The notes: generated by a model not told the origin, from the sequence alone. Shown: positions 7,180 to 20,234, counted from the stretch's first letter. The stretch: 27,319 nucleotides of DNA from PVC group bacterium (GCA_003567575.1 PWZG01000206.1:1-27319), one strand, 5' to 3'. Numbers and translations: made by a program.

Positions 7180-9738
7180 TCAGGGTTTCGACCCATTATC
7201 ACGGGTTGCCTGGTCATTCGCCGGACTGGTCTCCGTTTCCGGTGTGGTCGCTGGCGGTTCGCCTGTTTCAGGATCGGACGCTTCACCGTCCTGATCGTCT
7301 TTTTCCGGATCGACCGGCGTGGCGCAGACCAGTTTGTCGCCTTCGTAAAGGTTGATCAGTTTTACCCCCTGAGTAACTCGTTTGATGGGTCGGATACCGG
7401 CGATGTCCATGCGGATCATTTTGCCCTGCGCGGTAATCATCATCAACGCATCCTCGTCATTAACGGAAAGCGCTGCCACGACCGGACCGTTACGTTCCGA
7501 TGTGCGAATCGTGAATATGCCGTTACCACCGCGCGACTGTCGACGGTATTCTTCGAAAAGGGTCCGTTTTCCGTAACCGTTTTGTGTGCAGACCAGCAGC
7601 GTTTCACGCGGATCGACTTTTTCCAGGCTGACAACATGGTCGTTCTCGCCTTTCAACCGGATACCGCGGACGCCGCGGGTGGCGCGGCCCATGTCGCGCA
7701 AATTGCTTTCCGGGAAACGTATACTCATTCCGTTGTGCGTGACCAGGATCAGATCGTCCTCGCCGTCGGTTAGACGGACACCGATCAGTTCGTCATCGGG
7801 ATCGATATTACACGCGATAATTCCTTCGCGCCGCGCGTTGCGGAAGGCACTGAGATTGGTTTTCTTGACGATTCCCCGCTGGGTGGCCATAACCAGGTGC
7901 TGCGTATCCTCGAAATCCCGCACCCGGATCATGGCGGCGATCTTCTCGTTTTCGCGCAGCTCCAGCAGATTGACGATGGCCTTGCCCAGCGACACACGCG
8001 ATCCCTCCGGTATCTCGTAGACCTTTTTGCGGTAAAGACGTCCCGTGCCGGTGAAAAACAAGATATAATCGTGGGTACTGGCGATGAAAATATGTTGCAG
8101 GTAGTCTTCATCGCGCGTTGTCATTCCGGATATGCCCTTGCCGCCGCGGCGTTGCGCCCGGTATGTCGAGACCGGAACGCGTTTGATGTAACCGCGGTGA
8201 CTGATGGTGATGACGCATTCGGTGTCGGCGAGCAGATCTTCCATGTTAAGTTCGTTTTCCGCCGCCACGATTTCCGTCAACCGTTCGTCGTCATACTGGT
8301 CGCGAATCTGTTGCAAATCGGTTTTGATGAGTTCCAGAATTTTTTCGCGGTTGGCCAGTAGATCGCGCAGGTACGATATATGCTTGATCAACGCCAGGTA
8401 TTCTTCATCAAGCTTCTCACGTTCGAGTCCCGTCAACTGGTAAAGCCGCATGTCCAGAATGGCGTTGGCTTGAATTAGCGACAGGTTGTATCGCGAAATC
8501 AATTCGGTTCGCGCCATATCGCGATTGTCGGCGCCGCGAATGATTTTCACGACATCATCAAGGTGGTCGATGGCGATTTTAAGGCCTTCGAGAATATGGG
8601 CGCGCGCTTCGGCTTTGCGCACTTCGAACCGGGTGCGTCGCGTTATGACATCGATACGGTGATCGATGAAACAGCTCAGCATTTCCTTAAGGTTCATCAC
8701 GCGTGGACGTCCATGGTCCAGCGCAAGTAAAATTGCGCCAAAGGTGACCTGCAATTGGGTGTGCTTGAACAGGTTGTTCAGAATGACGCGGGCCATGGCG
8801 TCGCGTTTGAGTTCGATGACGACGCGGATCCCTTCCCTGGAAGATTCATCGCGGATATCGCTGATGCCATCAAGTGTCTTTTCGCGGACCAACCGTGCGA
8901 TATTGGTGACAAGCGTGGTCTTGTTGACGGCATAAGGGATTTCGGTAATGATAATCGTTTCGCGGCCCTGCTTGTTTTCCTCAATCGCAGCGCGTCCGCG
9001 AAGCTTGATATGCCCACGCCCGGTGGTGTACATTTCCCGGATGGGATTCACGCCGCAGATGATTCCGCCGGTGGGAAAGTCAGGTCCTTGCACATGTTGC
9101 AAAAGATCATCAATCCCGGCATCGGGATGATCGATCAAATGGATGACGGCATCGGTGATTTCGCGCATCCGGTGTGGCGGAATATTCGTTGCCATTCCCA
9201 CGGCGATTCCGGTACAACCGTTTAGCAACAGGTTGGGCAGACGCGCCGGCAGGACGGCTGGTTCTTCGATTTCGCCATTATAGTTTTTTACCATATCGAC
9301 CGTTTGCTTGTCGATATCGATCAACATTTCTTCGGCGATCCGGCGTAACCGCACCTCGGTATAACGATATGCGGCGGCATTGTCGCCATCGATACTGCCG
9401 AAGTTCCCCTGGCCGTCGACCAGGGGGTAACGCATGGCGAAGGGCTGTGCCATGCGCACCATGGTGTCGTACACAGCCGAGTCGCCGTGGGGATGATACT
9501 TACCCAGTACTTCACCTACCACGTAGGCCGATTTTTTGTAGGGCCGGTTGTGCAACAGACCAAGGTCGCGCATCGCGAACAGAATGCGACGGGCGCCCGG
9601 TTTCATGCCGTCGCGCGCGTCCGGCAGGGCGCGCCCGACGATGACGCTCATCGAGTAATCGATGTAGGAACGCTGCATTTCGTCAACAATTTGCGTTGAC
9701 TCGATCGGCGCCGGAGGCTGTTCGATGGTTTCGGTCAT
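7180..9738 (-). CDS. gyrA: DNA gyrase subunit A
   Basis: This is the 852-residue DNA gyrase A subunit, which breaks and rejoins the DNA gate strand and, with GyrB, introduces negative supercoils. The winged-helix region holds the catalytic tyrosine Y126 in YRYTEVRL. The quinolone region [12 protein letters not shown] keeps S87 and D91 (E. coli S83 and D87), so no resistance change is seen there. The C-terminal beta-pinwheel domain has an intact GyrA box, QRRGGKG (529-535), which marks gyrase rather than topoisomerase IV. The last roughly 45 residues are an acidic, Thr/Pro-rich tail. It lies 63 bases downstream of gyrB on the same strand. The gap contains the palindrome gccgcgcgcggc (9767-9778), and the ribosome site is weak. 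Confidence 0.97.
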   Translation of the reverse strand: MTETIEQPPAPIESTQIVDEMQRSYIDYSMSVIVGRALPDARDGMKPGARRILFAMRDLGLLHNRPYKKSAYVVGEVLGKYHPHGDSAVYDTMVRMAQPFAMRYPLVDGQGNFGSIDGDNAAAYRYTEVRLRRIAEEMLIDIDKQTVDMVKNYNGEIEEPAVLPARLPNLLLNGCTGIAVGMATNIPPHRMREITDAVIHLIDHPDAGIDDLLQHVQGPDFPTGGIICGVNPIREMYTTGRGHIKLRGRAAIEENKQGRETIIITEIPYAVNKTTLVTNIARLVREKTLDGISDIRDESSREGIRVVIELKRDAMARVILNNLFKHTQLQVTFGAILLALDHGRPRVMNLKEMLSCFIDHRIDVITRRTRFEVRKAEARAHILEGLKIAIDHLDDVVKIIRGADNRDMARTELISRYNLSLIQANAILDMRLYQLTGLEREKLDEEYLALIKHISYLRDLLANREKILELIKTDLQQIRDQYDDERLTEIVAAENELNMEDLLADTECVITISHRGYIKRVPVSTYRAQRRGGKGISGMTTRDEDYLQHIFIASTHDYILFFTGTGRLYRKKVYEIPEGSRVSLGKAIVNLLELRENEKIAAMIRVRDFEDTQHLVMATQRGIVKKTNLSAFRNARREGIIACNIDPDDELIGVRLTDGEDDLILVTHNGMSIRFPESNLRDMGRATRGVRGIRLKGENDHVVSLEKVDPRETLLVCTQNGYGKRTLFEEYRRQSRGGNGIFTIRTSERNGPVVAALSVNDEDALMMITAQGKMIRMDIAGIRPIKRVTQGVKLINLYEGDKLVCATPVDPEKDDQDGEASDPETGEPPATTPETETSPANDQATRDNGSKP

Positions 9739-9801
9739 GGTCTCATTTCTCGCTTTTTAACACATCGCCGCGCGCGGCAATTATTAGGATGATCGGCGGG
9801 C

Positions 9802-12246
<2,445 letters not shown>

Positions 12247-12280
12247 TCAAATTGAAAAAGCCAACGCTGACAACCTGTAA

Positions 12281-12310
12281 ATGATAACAGAACACCACCC
12301 CAAAAAGCAA
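12281..12310 (-). promoter_or_regulatory. Probable gyrB promoter
   Basis: On the minus strand TTGCTT (12310-12305), an 18-base spacer and TATCAT (12286-12281) precede the gyrB start by about 45 bases. The match is moderate. The 242-base gap between the ftsB-like stop and gyrB otherwise shows only AT-rich runs and no recognisable gene. Confidence 0.45.
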
Positions 12311-12479
12311 GCTTTTTTTTGACAGCTTTTTTATGAAGATGCATCGCGATATCCGTACGTTCAGCATGTGGATACCGTCTTAAACCTGCTGGTTGTGCAT
12401 CCCAATCCCGTTACAGCGGCGCCTGGGACCAACCGCGCAAACTGGCGCGTCGCGAACGGGGACTTTGGCGGCGTACAGG

Positions 12480-12788
12480 TCAATCGATGTCGTTGGAGAA
12501 ATATTTGTAAACGATTTCTCCCGGCTTGGCCATCCCCAATTCCCGCGCGGTACGCTCGACAAAGGAAGGATCGGAAACGAAACGTTGCTGCTGCGATTCC
12601 AATCGCCGTATGGCCGACGCCAGTTCACGGTTGCTTTCCTGCATCTCCCGTACCCGTCGGTTAAGCTCGTTGTATTGGGCGTACTTTGGGGTGAACAAGG
12701 CGACGAACCCGACGACTATGCCGCCGAGCACAATCAACCAGAAGACACGCGTTATGATCAGCCAGATGGCATCCAGCCGTTCTTTCAC
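12480..12788 (-). CDS. FtsB/DivIC-family septum formation initiator
   Basis: This is a 102-residue bitopic membrane protein. A short basic N-terminus is followed by one hydrophobic helix (about 9-32) and a coiled coil (about 35-72, LNRRVREMQESNREL and on), then the family C-terminal motif FVERTARELGMAKPGEIVY. FtsB/DivIC proteins join FtsL and FtsQ/DivIB at the division site and signal septal wall synthesis. The start is GTG 12788, with GGAGA five bases upstream. It sits 21 bases after eno, a gene order known from many bacteria, which supports the call. The outer part of the protein would face the periplasm. Confidence 0.88.
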   Translation of the reverse strand: MKERLDAIWLIITRVFWLIVLGGIVVGFVALFTPKYAQYNELNRRVREMQESNRELASAIRRLESQQQRFVSDPSFVERTARELGMAKPGEIVYKYFSNDID

Positions 12789-12809
12789 GGCAGTCTCCGT
12801 TTATCAAGT

Positions 12810-14099
<1,290 letters not shown>

Positions 14100-14147
14100 T
14101 CATTTATATAATGGAATATAAGTTGACGGCCATAATTGATTGCCGTT

Positions 14148-14176
14148 ACCATAGTAAATTACGGCGCGAATTGCAA
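14148..14176 (-). promoter_or_regulatory. Possible eno promoter
   Basis: On the minus strand TTGCAA (14176-14171), 17 bases and TATGGT (14153-14148) lie about 65 bases before the eno start. A short inverted repeat (acggc ... gccgt, about 14125-14146) lies just downstream in the leader and could be an operator. The support is modest. Confidence 0.35.
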
Positions 14177-14224
14177 GCACGAAAGATATTGGCGAACAGG
14201 CCGGTACTTGACCGTTTCGATATT

Positions 14225-14376
14225 TTGCCGTAAAAGGTAACTGTTCAGGTAGCCCTGGTAAGTCAGTCATTCCTGGCTGACTTTCCTGAACTGTTTGTCG
14301 TGTCAGGCAGGAATGCCCGACTTACTTCGCCCAAAACAGGCCAATCGCCGGGCTACCTGAACAGTTGCCGTAAAAG
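14225..14376. mobile_element. MITE-like palindromic element with 12-bp flanking direct repeats
   Basis: A 128-base insert (14237-14364) is bracketed by identical copies of ttgccgtaaaag (14225-14236 and 14365-14376). Inside are perfect 17-base terminal inverted repeats, aactgttcaggtagccc (14239-14255) and gggctacctgaacagtt (14350-14366, overlapping the repeat by two bases). A second inner pair of 23-base arms (14259-14281 and 14302-14324, 20 of 23 matching) surrounds a 20-base loop. The right side carries about 22 extra bases between its arms. There is no open frame, so movement would need a transposase in trans. The element occupies the gap between divergent eno and prfB. Confidence 0.75.
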
Positions 14377-14410
14377 AGGGTCTCATAGTTAATGCAACGG
14401 AGGATTTGTT

Positions 14411-15545
14411 ATGTTGGATGAAGCACGGGAGTCTTTAATCAAGCTGCGGGAACGGTTGACCGAGATGCGGGGGTATCTTTGACGTCGAACGGCGTCAGGA
14501 AAAATTAACAGAACTGGATGCGCAGGCCGCTTTGCCCGATTTCTGGAACGATACGGATAAGGCTCGTACGGTTCTGCGTGAGGCGACACGGCAGCGGTTT
14601 GTTTTAACGCCGTACCAGGAACTGTGCCGGACGGCGGACGATGCTGAATTGATGCTGGAACTGGCGGATGACGAGAGCGATGACACGGAGCGGCGCAAAG
14701 CCGTTGCCGCTGTCAATCAAGCGTTGGAAAGTGCTGCCGGTACATTGCGCGACATGGAATTGCGCGCGTTGTTAAGCGGTCCCTTCGATGCGAACAACGC
14801 CTACCTGATGTTGCACGCCGGCGCCGGCGGCACGGAAGCCTGCGACTGGGCGGATATGTTGCTGAGAATGTATCGGCGGTACTGCGAGGAACACGGATTT
14901 GCCATGGAAATCATGGATATGCAATCCGGCGACGAAGCCGGCATCAAGAGTTGCCAGGTACGGGTCGTTGCGACCGGCGCCTATGGCTACCTGAAATCCG
15001 AACGCGGCGTCCACCGCTTGGTGCGGATCAGTCCATTCGACTCGAATAAACGGCGGCATACTTCGTTTGTTTCGCTCGATATCGTTGCCGAAATCGACGA
15101 GGATATCGAGGTTGACCTGCGCGATGAAGATTTGCGCGTTGATACCTATCGTTCCAGCGGGGCGGGCGGACAACATGTCAACACGACGGATTCGGCAATC
15201 CGCATCACTCATATCCCGTCGGGAATTGTCGTTAGCTGTCAGGCCGAACGGTCGCAGCACAAGAACCGGTCGCACGCCATGAAAATGTTGCGCGCACGGT
15301 TGTACGAATGGCAACTCGATCGTCAGCGCCGTGACATGGAAAAGTTTTACGGCGCCAAGGGCGAAATCGCGTGGGGCAGCCAGATCCGGTCCTATGTTCT
15401 GCAACCGTATACGATGGTAAAAGATCACCGCACCGATGAGTCGACATCAAATGTCAATGCGGTGCTTGACGGCCGGCTGGATTCTTTTATCGAAGCCTAT
15501 TTGAAAAAAAACGCCACCGAAAACGCGCGTCAGGAGACGTCATGA
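14411..15545 (+). CDS. prfB: Peptide chain release factor 2 (programmed +1 frameshift)
   Basis: Release factor 2 recognises UGA and UAA and triggers peptide release on the ribosome. Translation starts at ATG 14411, seven bases after GGAGG (14399-14403), and meets an in-frame TGA as codon 24 (14480-14482). A +1 shift at CTT-T then continues in the long frame to 15545, giving 377 residues. The stop-recognition tripeptide SPF falls at about 207-209 and the catalytic GGQ at about 252-254, almost the same places as in E. coli RF2. The 3' end overlaps yicC by four bases (ATGA). A gene call made without the frameshift would wrongly start at 14532 and lose the N-terminal domain. Confidence 0.96.
14465..14483 (+). 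promoter_or_regulatory. RF2 autoregulatory frameshift site
   Basis: The segment CGGGGGTATCTTTGAC (14468-14483) differs from the E. coli prfB site only in its first base. It has the Shine-Dalgarno-like GGGGG (14469-14473), the slippery CTT (14477-14479), TGA (14480-14482) and the following C that weakens termination. Low RF2 lets the ribosome pause and slip by +1, restoring RF2 synthesis. The mechanism is established in E. coli and inferred here. Confidence 0.96.
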
Positions 15546-16459
15546 AACAAGCGGCGTCCGGCAGTAAACCAGTGCGGCACGGATTACGCAGTATGACCGG
15601 TTATGGTCGCGCTGAAGCGGTTGAAGGCGCGTTCGTGGCCGTCGCGGAAATCAGCAGCGTCAATCGCCGTCAACTCGATATACGGATACACTTACCGCGT
15701 TGTCTTGCCTTGCGCGAAGTCGTTTTCAACGATCTGGTTCAGACCAGGTTGTCGCGCGGGCATGTTACGGCGTCGGTGCATTTGACGTCCTCGGATGCGA
15801 TGGCAGGCGTGAACGGTTTGTCGCGTAGCCAGGCGCACGCAGCCATCGAAGCGCTGCGCGCGACGGCCGCAACGCTCGGGCTGACGGACGATTTGTGCGC
15901 GTCGCATTTATTACAATTAACGGCCGTACAACGGGATGCGCGGGAACCGCTGACGGATGCGGCGGCCGAATCCGCGGCCGTCGCCGCCTTTACGGCGGCG
16001 CTGGATGCGCTTTGCGATATGCGGGTTGTGGAAGGGACAAGGTTGGGACGCGATTTGACGCAGCGCTTGGAATCTTTGCGTCGGCGCACGGAAAGGATTA
16101 CGACGCGCGCGCCGGAAGTGGCCGTTGCCTACCGCGATCTTTTGCAACGTCGTTTGGCCGAGGCGGGACATGACGCCGCGCTTGAAGACGAGGCGTTTCG
16201 CCGCGAGCTGCTGCTTTTTGCGACGCGCTCCGATATCACCGAGGAGATTACCCGTTTGCACAGCCATTTTGAGCAGGCGGCCGATTTTCTCCGATCCAAA
16301 CAAGCTGTCGGACGGGCGCTTGATTTTCTGGTACAGGAGATATCGCGCGAAATCAATACGCTCGGGTCGAAAGCATCCGATGCGCGGATATCGCGCGAAG
16401 TCGTGGAATTCAAAACGGAACTGGATCGTTTTCGTGAACAGGTTCAAAATGTGGAGTAA
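15542..16459 (+). CDS. yicC: YicC-family endoribonuclease
   Basis: This is a 305-residue member of the YicC/YloC family, described as an endoribonuclease taking part in RNA turnover. The N-terminal hallmark SMTGYGRAEA begins at about residue 17, and the C-terminal hallmark is QEISREINTLGSKASD followed by VEFKTELDRFREQVQNVE. The ATG overlaps the prfB stop, and AGGAG (15533-15537) sits at good distance, which favours the longer start over the internal ATG at 15593. Its stop overlaps the gmk start (TAATG), so translation is probably coupled. The yicC-gmk order is widespread. Confidence 0.93.
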   Translation: MKQAASGSKPVRHGLRSMTGYGRAEAVEGAFVAVAEISSVNRRQLDIRIHLPRCLALREVVFNDLVQTRLSRGHVTASVHLTSSDAMAGVNGLSRSQAHAAIEALRATAATLGLTDDLCASHLLQLTAVQRDAREPLTDAAAESAAVAAFTAALDALCDMRVVEGTRLGRDLTQRLESLRRRTERITTRAPEVAVAYRDLLQRRLAEAGHDAALEDEAFRRELLLFATRSDITEEITRLHSHFEQAADFLRSKQAVGRALDFLVQEISREINTLGSKASDARISREVVEFKTELDRFREQVQNVE

Positions 16460-17121
16460 TGCGGATGAACGATAGCCTCTTCCCTTCACGTTGTTGCGAA
16501 GCGCATGGGCGGCCCCTGTTACTGGTTGTATCCGCGCCTTCAGGCGGCGGGAAAACCACTTTGTGTCGACGGTTGTTAAGTCTTTCACCAAGGATGCGAT
16601 ACTCGATTTCCTGTACCACGCGGGCGCCGCGCGGCGATGAAAAAGACGGCTGCGCCTATTTTTTCCTGACCCCGGACCAGTTTGCGGATCGGGTGGCGCG
16701 CGGTGATTTCATCGAGTATGCAAAAGTTCACGATCACCACTACGGAACACCACGTTCCGTGATTGAAACCGCGATCAGGGATGGATTCGACATCATACTG
16801 GATATCGACGTGCAGGGCGCTCGCGGTTTGCGCGCGACCGTAGCCCGGTTGCCGTCGGATGATCGCGTGCGGCGCGCCTATGTCGATGTGTTTGTCGAAC
16901 CGCCGTCGCTGGATGTATTGGAAAAGAGGTTGCGTAACCGGGGTGAGGATGATGAGGCCGTTATTCGGAGACGTTTGCAAAATGCCCGCGCCGAACTGGC
17001 GGCGGGCAATGAATACGCGTATCGCATCGTCAACGACGTCCTTGATAAGGCAACGGAAACGCTGCGCTCGATCGTGGTTGCGGAACATCACCGCAACCTG
17101 GACAGGAAGGAGAACGTATGA
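16459..17121 (+). CDS. gmk: Guanylate kinase
   Basis: This 220-residue enzyme phosphorylates GMP to GDP with ATP. The P-loop is SAPSGGGKTT (25-34), an accepted variant of the family SGPSGxGK. The GMP-binding segment SCTTRAPRGDEKDG (51-64), the YFF motif and HYGTP (94-98) follow, and a lid segment with RLRNRGEDDEAVIRRRL is present. The start at 16459 overlaps the yicC stop; an internal ATG two codons later is an alternative. Its stop overlaps the start of coaC by four bases. The rpoZ gene often found between gmk and coaBC is not present here. Confidence 0.96.
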   Translation: MRMNDSLFPSRCCEAHGRPLLLVVSAPSGGGKTTLCRRLLSLSPRMRYSISCTTRAPRGDEKDGCAYFFLTPDQFADRVARGDFIEYAKVHDHHYGTPRSVIETAIRDGFDIILDIDVQGARGLRATVARLPSDDRVRRAYVDVFVEPPSLDVLEKRLRNRGEDDEAVIRRRLQNARAELAAGNEYAYRIVNDVLDKATETLRSIVVAEHHRNLDRKENV

Positions 17122-17711
17122 GACAGGAGACCCGTGTATTGCTGGGCGTAACAGGTTCCATCGCCGCATATAAGAGCGCCGATCTGCTCCGCTTGATGCA
17201 GCGCAATGGATGGTCGGTCCGGGTTATTATGACCCGCGCCGCCACGGAGTTTGTCGGGGAACTGACGTTCCGGACGCTGTCGCGGCAGCCGGTTGCAATC
17301 GATATGTTCGAGCGTCCCGGACAATGGGAGCCGATTCATATCGCGCTGGCGCGAAACGCCGACGTTATGGTCATTGCGCCGTGTACCGCCAACGTGATTG
17401 CGAAAATTGCCAACGGGATAGCCGATGACCTATTGAGTTGTACGGCGTTGAGTGTCGAGGCGCCGCTCGTGCTGGCGCCTGCAATGAATAGCGTTATGCT
17501 TGCCCATCCGGCCACCATAGCCAATCTGGATGTATTGCGAAGTCGCGGTGTACACGTGGTGGAAAGCGCCATGGGAGATTTGGCATGTGGCACGACAGGG
17601 CGCGGGCGGATGGCCGACGGCGCCGATGTGATGGATGCAGTGCAATCGGTGCTGGCCGGACAGCACACTAGCGCGCGGAAATACGGTGCAGCGGAAAGAC
17701 GGTCCGTTTAA
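17118..17711 (+). CDS. coaC: Phosphopantothenoylcysteine decarboxylase (CoaC only)
   Basis: This 197-residue flavoprotein decarboxylates phosphopantothenoylcysteine in coenzyme A synthesis. The flavin-fold start GVTGSIAAYKSADLLR (10-25), active-site H74 in EPIHIALARNADV, PAMN (121-124) and the substrate-clamp cysteine C157 in ACGTTGRGRMAD are present. In most bacteria CoaC is fused to the ligase CoaB in a protein of about 400 residues. Here the frame ends just after the CoaC domain, so CoaB must be encoded elsewhere. The final 44 bases overlap the 3' end of the convergent acuC-like gene. It is last in the prfB, yicC, gmk, coaC transcript. Confidence 0.92.
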   Translation: MRQETRVLLGVTGSIAAYKSADLLRLMQRNGWSVRVIMTRAATEFVGELTFRTLSRQPVAIDMFERPGQWEPIHIALARNADVMVIAPCTANVIAKIANGIADDLLSCTALSVEAPLVLAPAMNSVMLAHPATIANLDVLRSRGVHVVESAMGDLACGTTGRGRMADGADVMDAVQSVLAGQHTSARKYGAAERRSV

Positions 17712-18801
17712 TCCGGTCAATGATCTGCCGGATGTCGGCGGAGATGGTTTCGTGCCGGCCGGCGTCGGAGAGTAGCGTGCGGTCGCGCAACCCACCGACC
17801 CAGTCGGTGTTTTCCATCATGACACCGCCCATGCCGACGCTCAGATCGTCGGATTCTTCTTCGCACAGTACGCTCCAGCACAGCGCCCAGGCGCGGACAG
17901 TTTGTGCGACGTTGTAACCGCCGCCACCCACCGCCAACACCGGTTTTCCCGTGCGTACGATACGTTGCAGCACATCGGCGTAGACATTGTTGGTTAAATG
18001 CAGGTGGGCCAGCGGATCGCCGGCTAAACCGTCCATCCCCAATTCAACGACAATAATGTCCGGTTCGTAAGCGTTTACAACGGGCCAGGCGGCTTGCATG
18101 AACGCTTCCTCGTAAATGGCGTCGAATGTGCCGACCGGCAACGGGATATTCACCGTATAGCCGAGTCCGTCACCCTCGCCGATTTCGTCCACGTTACCGG
18201 TGCCGGGAAAGAGGAAACGGCCGTCCTCGTGCATCGAAATCATCAAGACATCCGAACGGTGATAGAATGGCGCTTGAACTCCCTCACCATGGTGAACGTC
18301 AAGATCGATAAACGCCACCCGCTTGCCGTGGCGCGTCATTTCCAACATGGCAATGACCACATCATTGATGTAACAGAACCCGGCCGCGGCGCCGGCCGCG
18401 GCATGGTGATAACCGCCCGACGGGTTGAATGCACGCAGGGCGTTACCCGCCAGTAGACGGCGGGCGGCCGTCAACGTGCCGCCCGCCGCCAGACCGACGT
18501 AGCTGAGCAGTCCGGGAAAGACCGGCGTATCCGGTGTTCCCAATCCCATTTCCAGCGCGGACGGCGTCAGATCCGACGCATGTTCGACCGATCCGAGCGT
18601 ATCCAGATAGGGTGGGGTATGATACCACTCGAGCTCCGCGCGCGTGAGCGCCTCCGGCGGCAGCTCTTGACGATCGGAACCCGGCAGCAGCCCCATCGTC
18701 AGCAGTCGTTCACGGGTTTGACCCGCGCGCCGTGTGTCGAAAGGACAGGCATCGGGATACCCTCCCTCGTCCAATTTCGGGCTATGGATGAAAAGGTACA
18801 A
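17668..18801 (-). CDS. AcuC-like lysine deacetylase (class I HDAC family)
   Basis: This is a 377-residue zinc hydrolase of the histone-deacetylase/AcuC family. It shows the charge-relay pair H132-H133 (GGYHHA), zinc ligands D168 and H170 (IDLDVHHGEG) and D257 (ELGMDGLAGDP), and the catalytic tyrosine Y296 in VGGGGYN. AcuC of Bacillus removes acetyl from the active-site lysine of acetyl-CoA synthetase. With acs two genes upstream on the same strand this role is likely here, though other acyl substrates are possible. The start is TTG 18801; an in-frame TAG lies just upstream, no ATG is available before the conserved core, and the ribosome site is weak. The gene converges on coaC with a 44-base overlap. 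Confidence 0.88.
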   Translation of the reverse strand: MYLFIHSPKLDEGGYPDACPFDTRRAGQTRERLLTMGLLPGSDRQELPPEALTRAELEWYHTPPYLDTLGSVEHASDLTPSALEMGLGTPDTPVFPGLLSYVGLAAGGTLTAARRLLAGNALRAFNPSGGYHHAAAGAAAGFCYINDVVIAMLEMTRHGKRVAFIDLDVHHGEGVQAPFYHRSDVLMISMHEDGRFLFPGTGNVDEIGEGDGLGYTVNIPLPVGTFDAIYEEAFMQAAWPVVNAYEPDIIVVELGMDGLAGDPLAHLHLTNNVYADVLQRIVRTGKPVLAVGGGGYNVAQTVRAWALCWSVLCEEESDDLSVGMGGVMMENTDWVGGLRDRTLLSDAGRHETISADIRQIIDRIKRTVFPLHRISAR

Positions 18802-18864
18802 TAGACTCTAATTCGGAGATTGTTTGACTAGACGAGTGCAATAATATGTCTGACATTGACGGCT

Positions 18865-20187
18865 TCAACCAATCTCTTTCACGCTTTTAGGTGCGTGGGG
18901 GGGGGACATCTTCAATGCCACCACCGCGGCGACCAGACAGGCTATCCCGGCCGGGATAAATGCCCAGCCCCATGCGCCCATATCTCCCGTCGCGCCGCCG
19001 AGAATCGGGCCGACGACGCCTCCGACACCATACGACAGAAAGACCCAGGGATAGTTGGTTCCGACATTTTTGTTGCCGAAATAATCGGCGGTCGCAGCGG
19101 GGAAAAGCGCGAAGTTGCCACCGAAATTGAAACCGATAACCGTCGCGCCGATAAACAATCCGATCACGTTCCCGCCTATGAAAAGAAACATCAGCATGAT
19201 GACGCCCTGCAATGCGCTCATCAGCACGATCGAATACTTGCGTCCCAGACGATCGGATATTTTACCCCAGAGGATACGTCCCAAACCGTTGAAGAGGGCG
19301 TAAAACAGGCCCATGGCCGTACCGGTGGCGATAATCGCGTCGCTGTGCGACAAACCCGACTCCATTAGCGCCTCGTTGCCGAACAGGCGGATAATACCGA
19401 TAATCATCAATCCGGCCGTCGCGCCGACGAAGAAAATAAAGAACAAACCCCAGAACTGAGGGGTGCGCATCATTTGTTTTTCGTCGAAATCGACGTCGCC
19501 CGAACTTCCCGTCGACGGCCCGGTCGGTGGCTCCCATCCATCGGGTTTGTAGCCGTCGGGTGGATTAATCATGGCCTTGGAACCTAAGCTGACGAGAACG
19601 GCGAACAGGATGCCGTACAGCATAAAAATCCGGTTGACATCCCAGCCCATGCCATACAGACCTTCCCAGTCGCCCGTCAGCCGGATGGGACCGAAAATAA
19701 ATCCTTCGGTTAGCTTGATCCAGATCAGGGCGCCGAATCCGAATCCCGCCACGGCCAATCCTGTAATGAAGCCTTTCATATCGGGGAACCACTTAACCAG
19801 GGCGGCAATGGGGCAGACGTAGGCCAAACCGATCCCGGCGCCGCCCAGCAGGCCTACGCCCAGCAGGATACCCCAGAAACTGGCGCCGGATAAGCCGGCG
19901 ATGACATAGCCGAGACCAAGCACGATCCCGCCGGTCAGCGCAACGATTCGCGGACCGGATTTTTTCTGCCAGCGTCCGGCGAACAAGGCCATCACTACGG
20001 CAAACGACAGCAATCCCAGTGCAAAGATCACCTGCGTATGGGTTTTACTGAAATCGTAAGGCGCGGACGTCAATTCGTCGGTAAATGCCGACCAGGCATA
20101 GATGGCGCCCAGGCATAACTGGATTACGATACCGCCGAGGACTACCCACCAGCGGTTGAATGTTTTAGTTTCCGGTGTTTCCGTCAT
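18865..20187 (-). CDS. MFS transporter, OFA (oxalate/formate antiporter) family
   Basis: This is a 440-residue inner-membrane transporter with about twelve hydrophobic helices and a hydrophilic central loop at about 212-240. The first helix carries QLCLGAIYAWSAF, typical of the OFA family, and the loop between helices two and three contains the MFS-type basic motif GRWQKKSGPR. OFA proteins move small carboxylates such as oxalate, formate, lactate or pyruvate. Its place between acs and the acuC-like gene suggests acetate or another monocarboxylate as cargo (inference). The stop is 63 bases from the acuC-like start. Upstream is a hairpin region that separates it from acs. Confidence 0.9.
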   Translation of the reverse strand: MTETPETKTFNRWWVVLGGIVIQLCLGAIYAWSAFTDELTSAPYDFSKTHTQVIFALGLLSFAVVMALFAGRWQKKSGPRIVALTGGIVLGLGYVIAGLSGASFWGILLGVGLLGGAGIGLAYVCPIAALVKWFPDMKGFITGLAVAGFGFGALIWIKLTEGFIFGPIRLTGDWEGLYGMGWDVNRIFMLYGILFAVLVSLGSKAMINPPDGYKPDGWEPPTGPSTGSSGDVDFDEKQMMRTPQFWGLFFIFFVGATAGLMIIGIIRLFGNEALMESGLSHSDAIIATGTAMGLFYALFNGLGRILWGKISDRLGRKYSIVLMSALQGVIMLMFLFIGGNVIGLFIGATVIGFNFGGNFALFPAATADYFGNKNVGTNYPWVFLSYGVGGVVGPILGGATGDMGAWGWAFIPAGIACLVAAVVALKMSPPHAPKSVKEIG

Positions 20188-20189
20188 TT

Positions 20190-20218
20190 TATATATTACT
20201 CAATAAGATTGGTGACAA
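20190..20218 (-). promoter_or_regulatory. Possible promoter of the OFA transporter, near-leaderless
   Basis: On the minus strand TTGTCA (20218-20213), 17 bases and TATATA (20195-20190) end only two bases before the ATG at 20187. Transcription would begin within or next to the start codon. No good Shine-Dalgarno sequence precedes the ATG, which fits a leaderless message. The alternative is that the match is chance in AT-rich DNA and the true promoter is further upstream. Confidence 0.35.
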
Positions 20219-20234
20219 AAGTTTCTGAATCCTC

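Noticed and set aside
9767..9778. Perfect 12-base palindrome gccgcgcgcggc between gyrB and gyrA
   Set aside because: It is too short, has no loop and has no T-run; a chance GC palindrome is as likely as an operator.
12311..12479. Possible small RNA or frame continuation after the ftsB-like gene
   Set aside because: The frame is out of phase with ftsB, has no start signal, and no known RNA fold was recognised.
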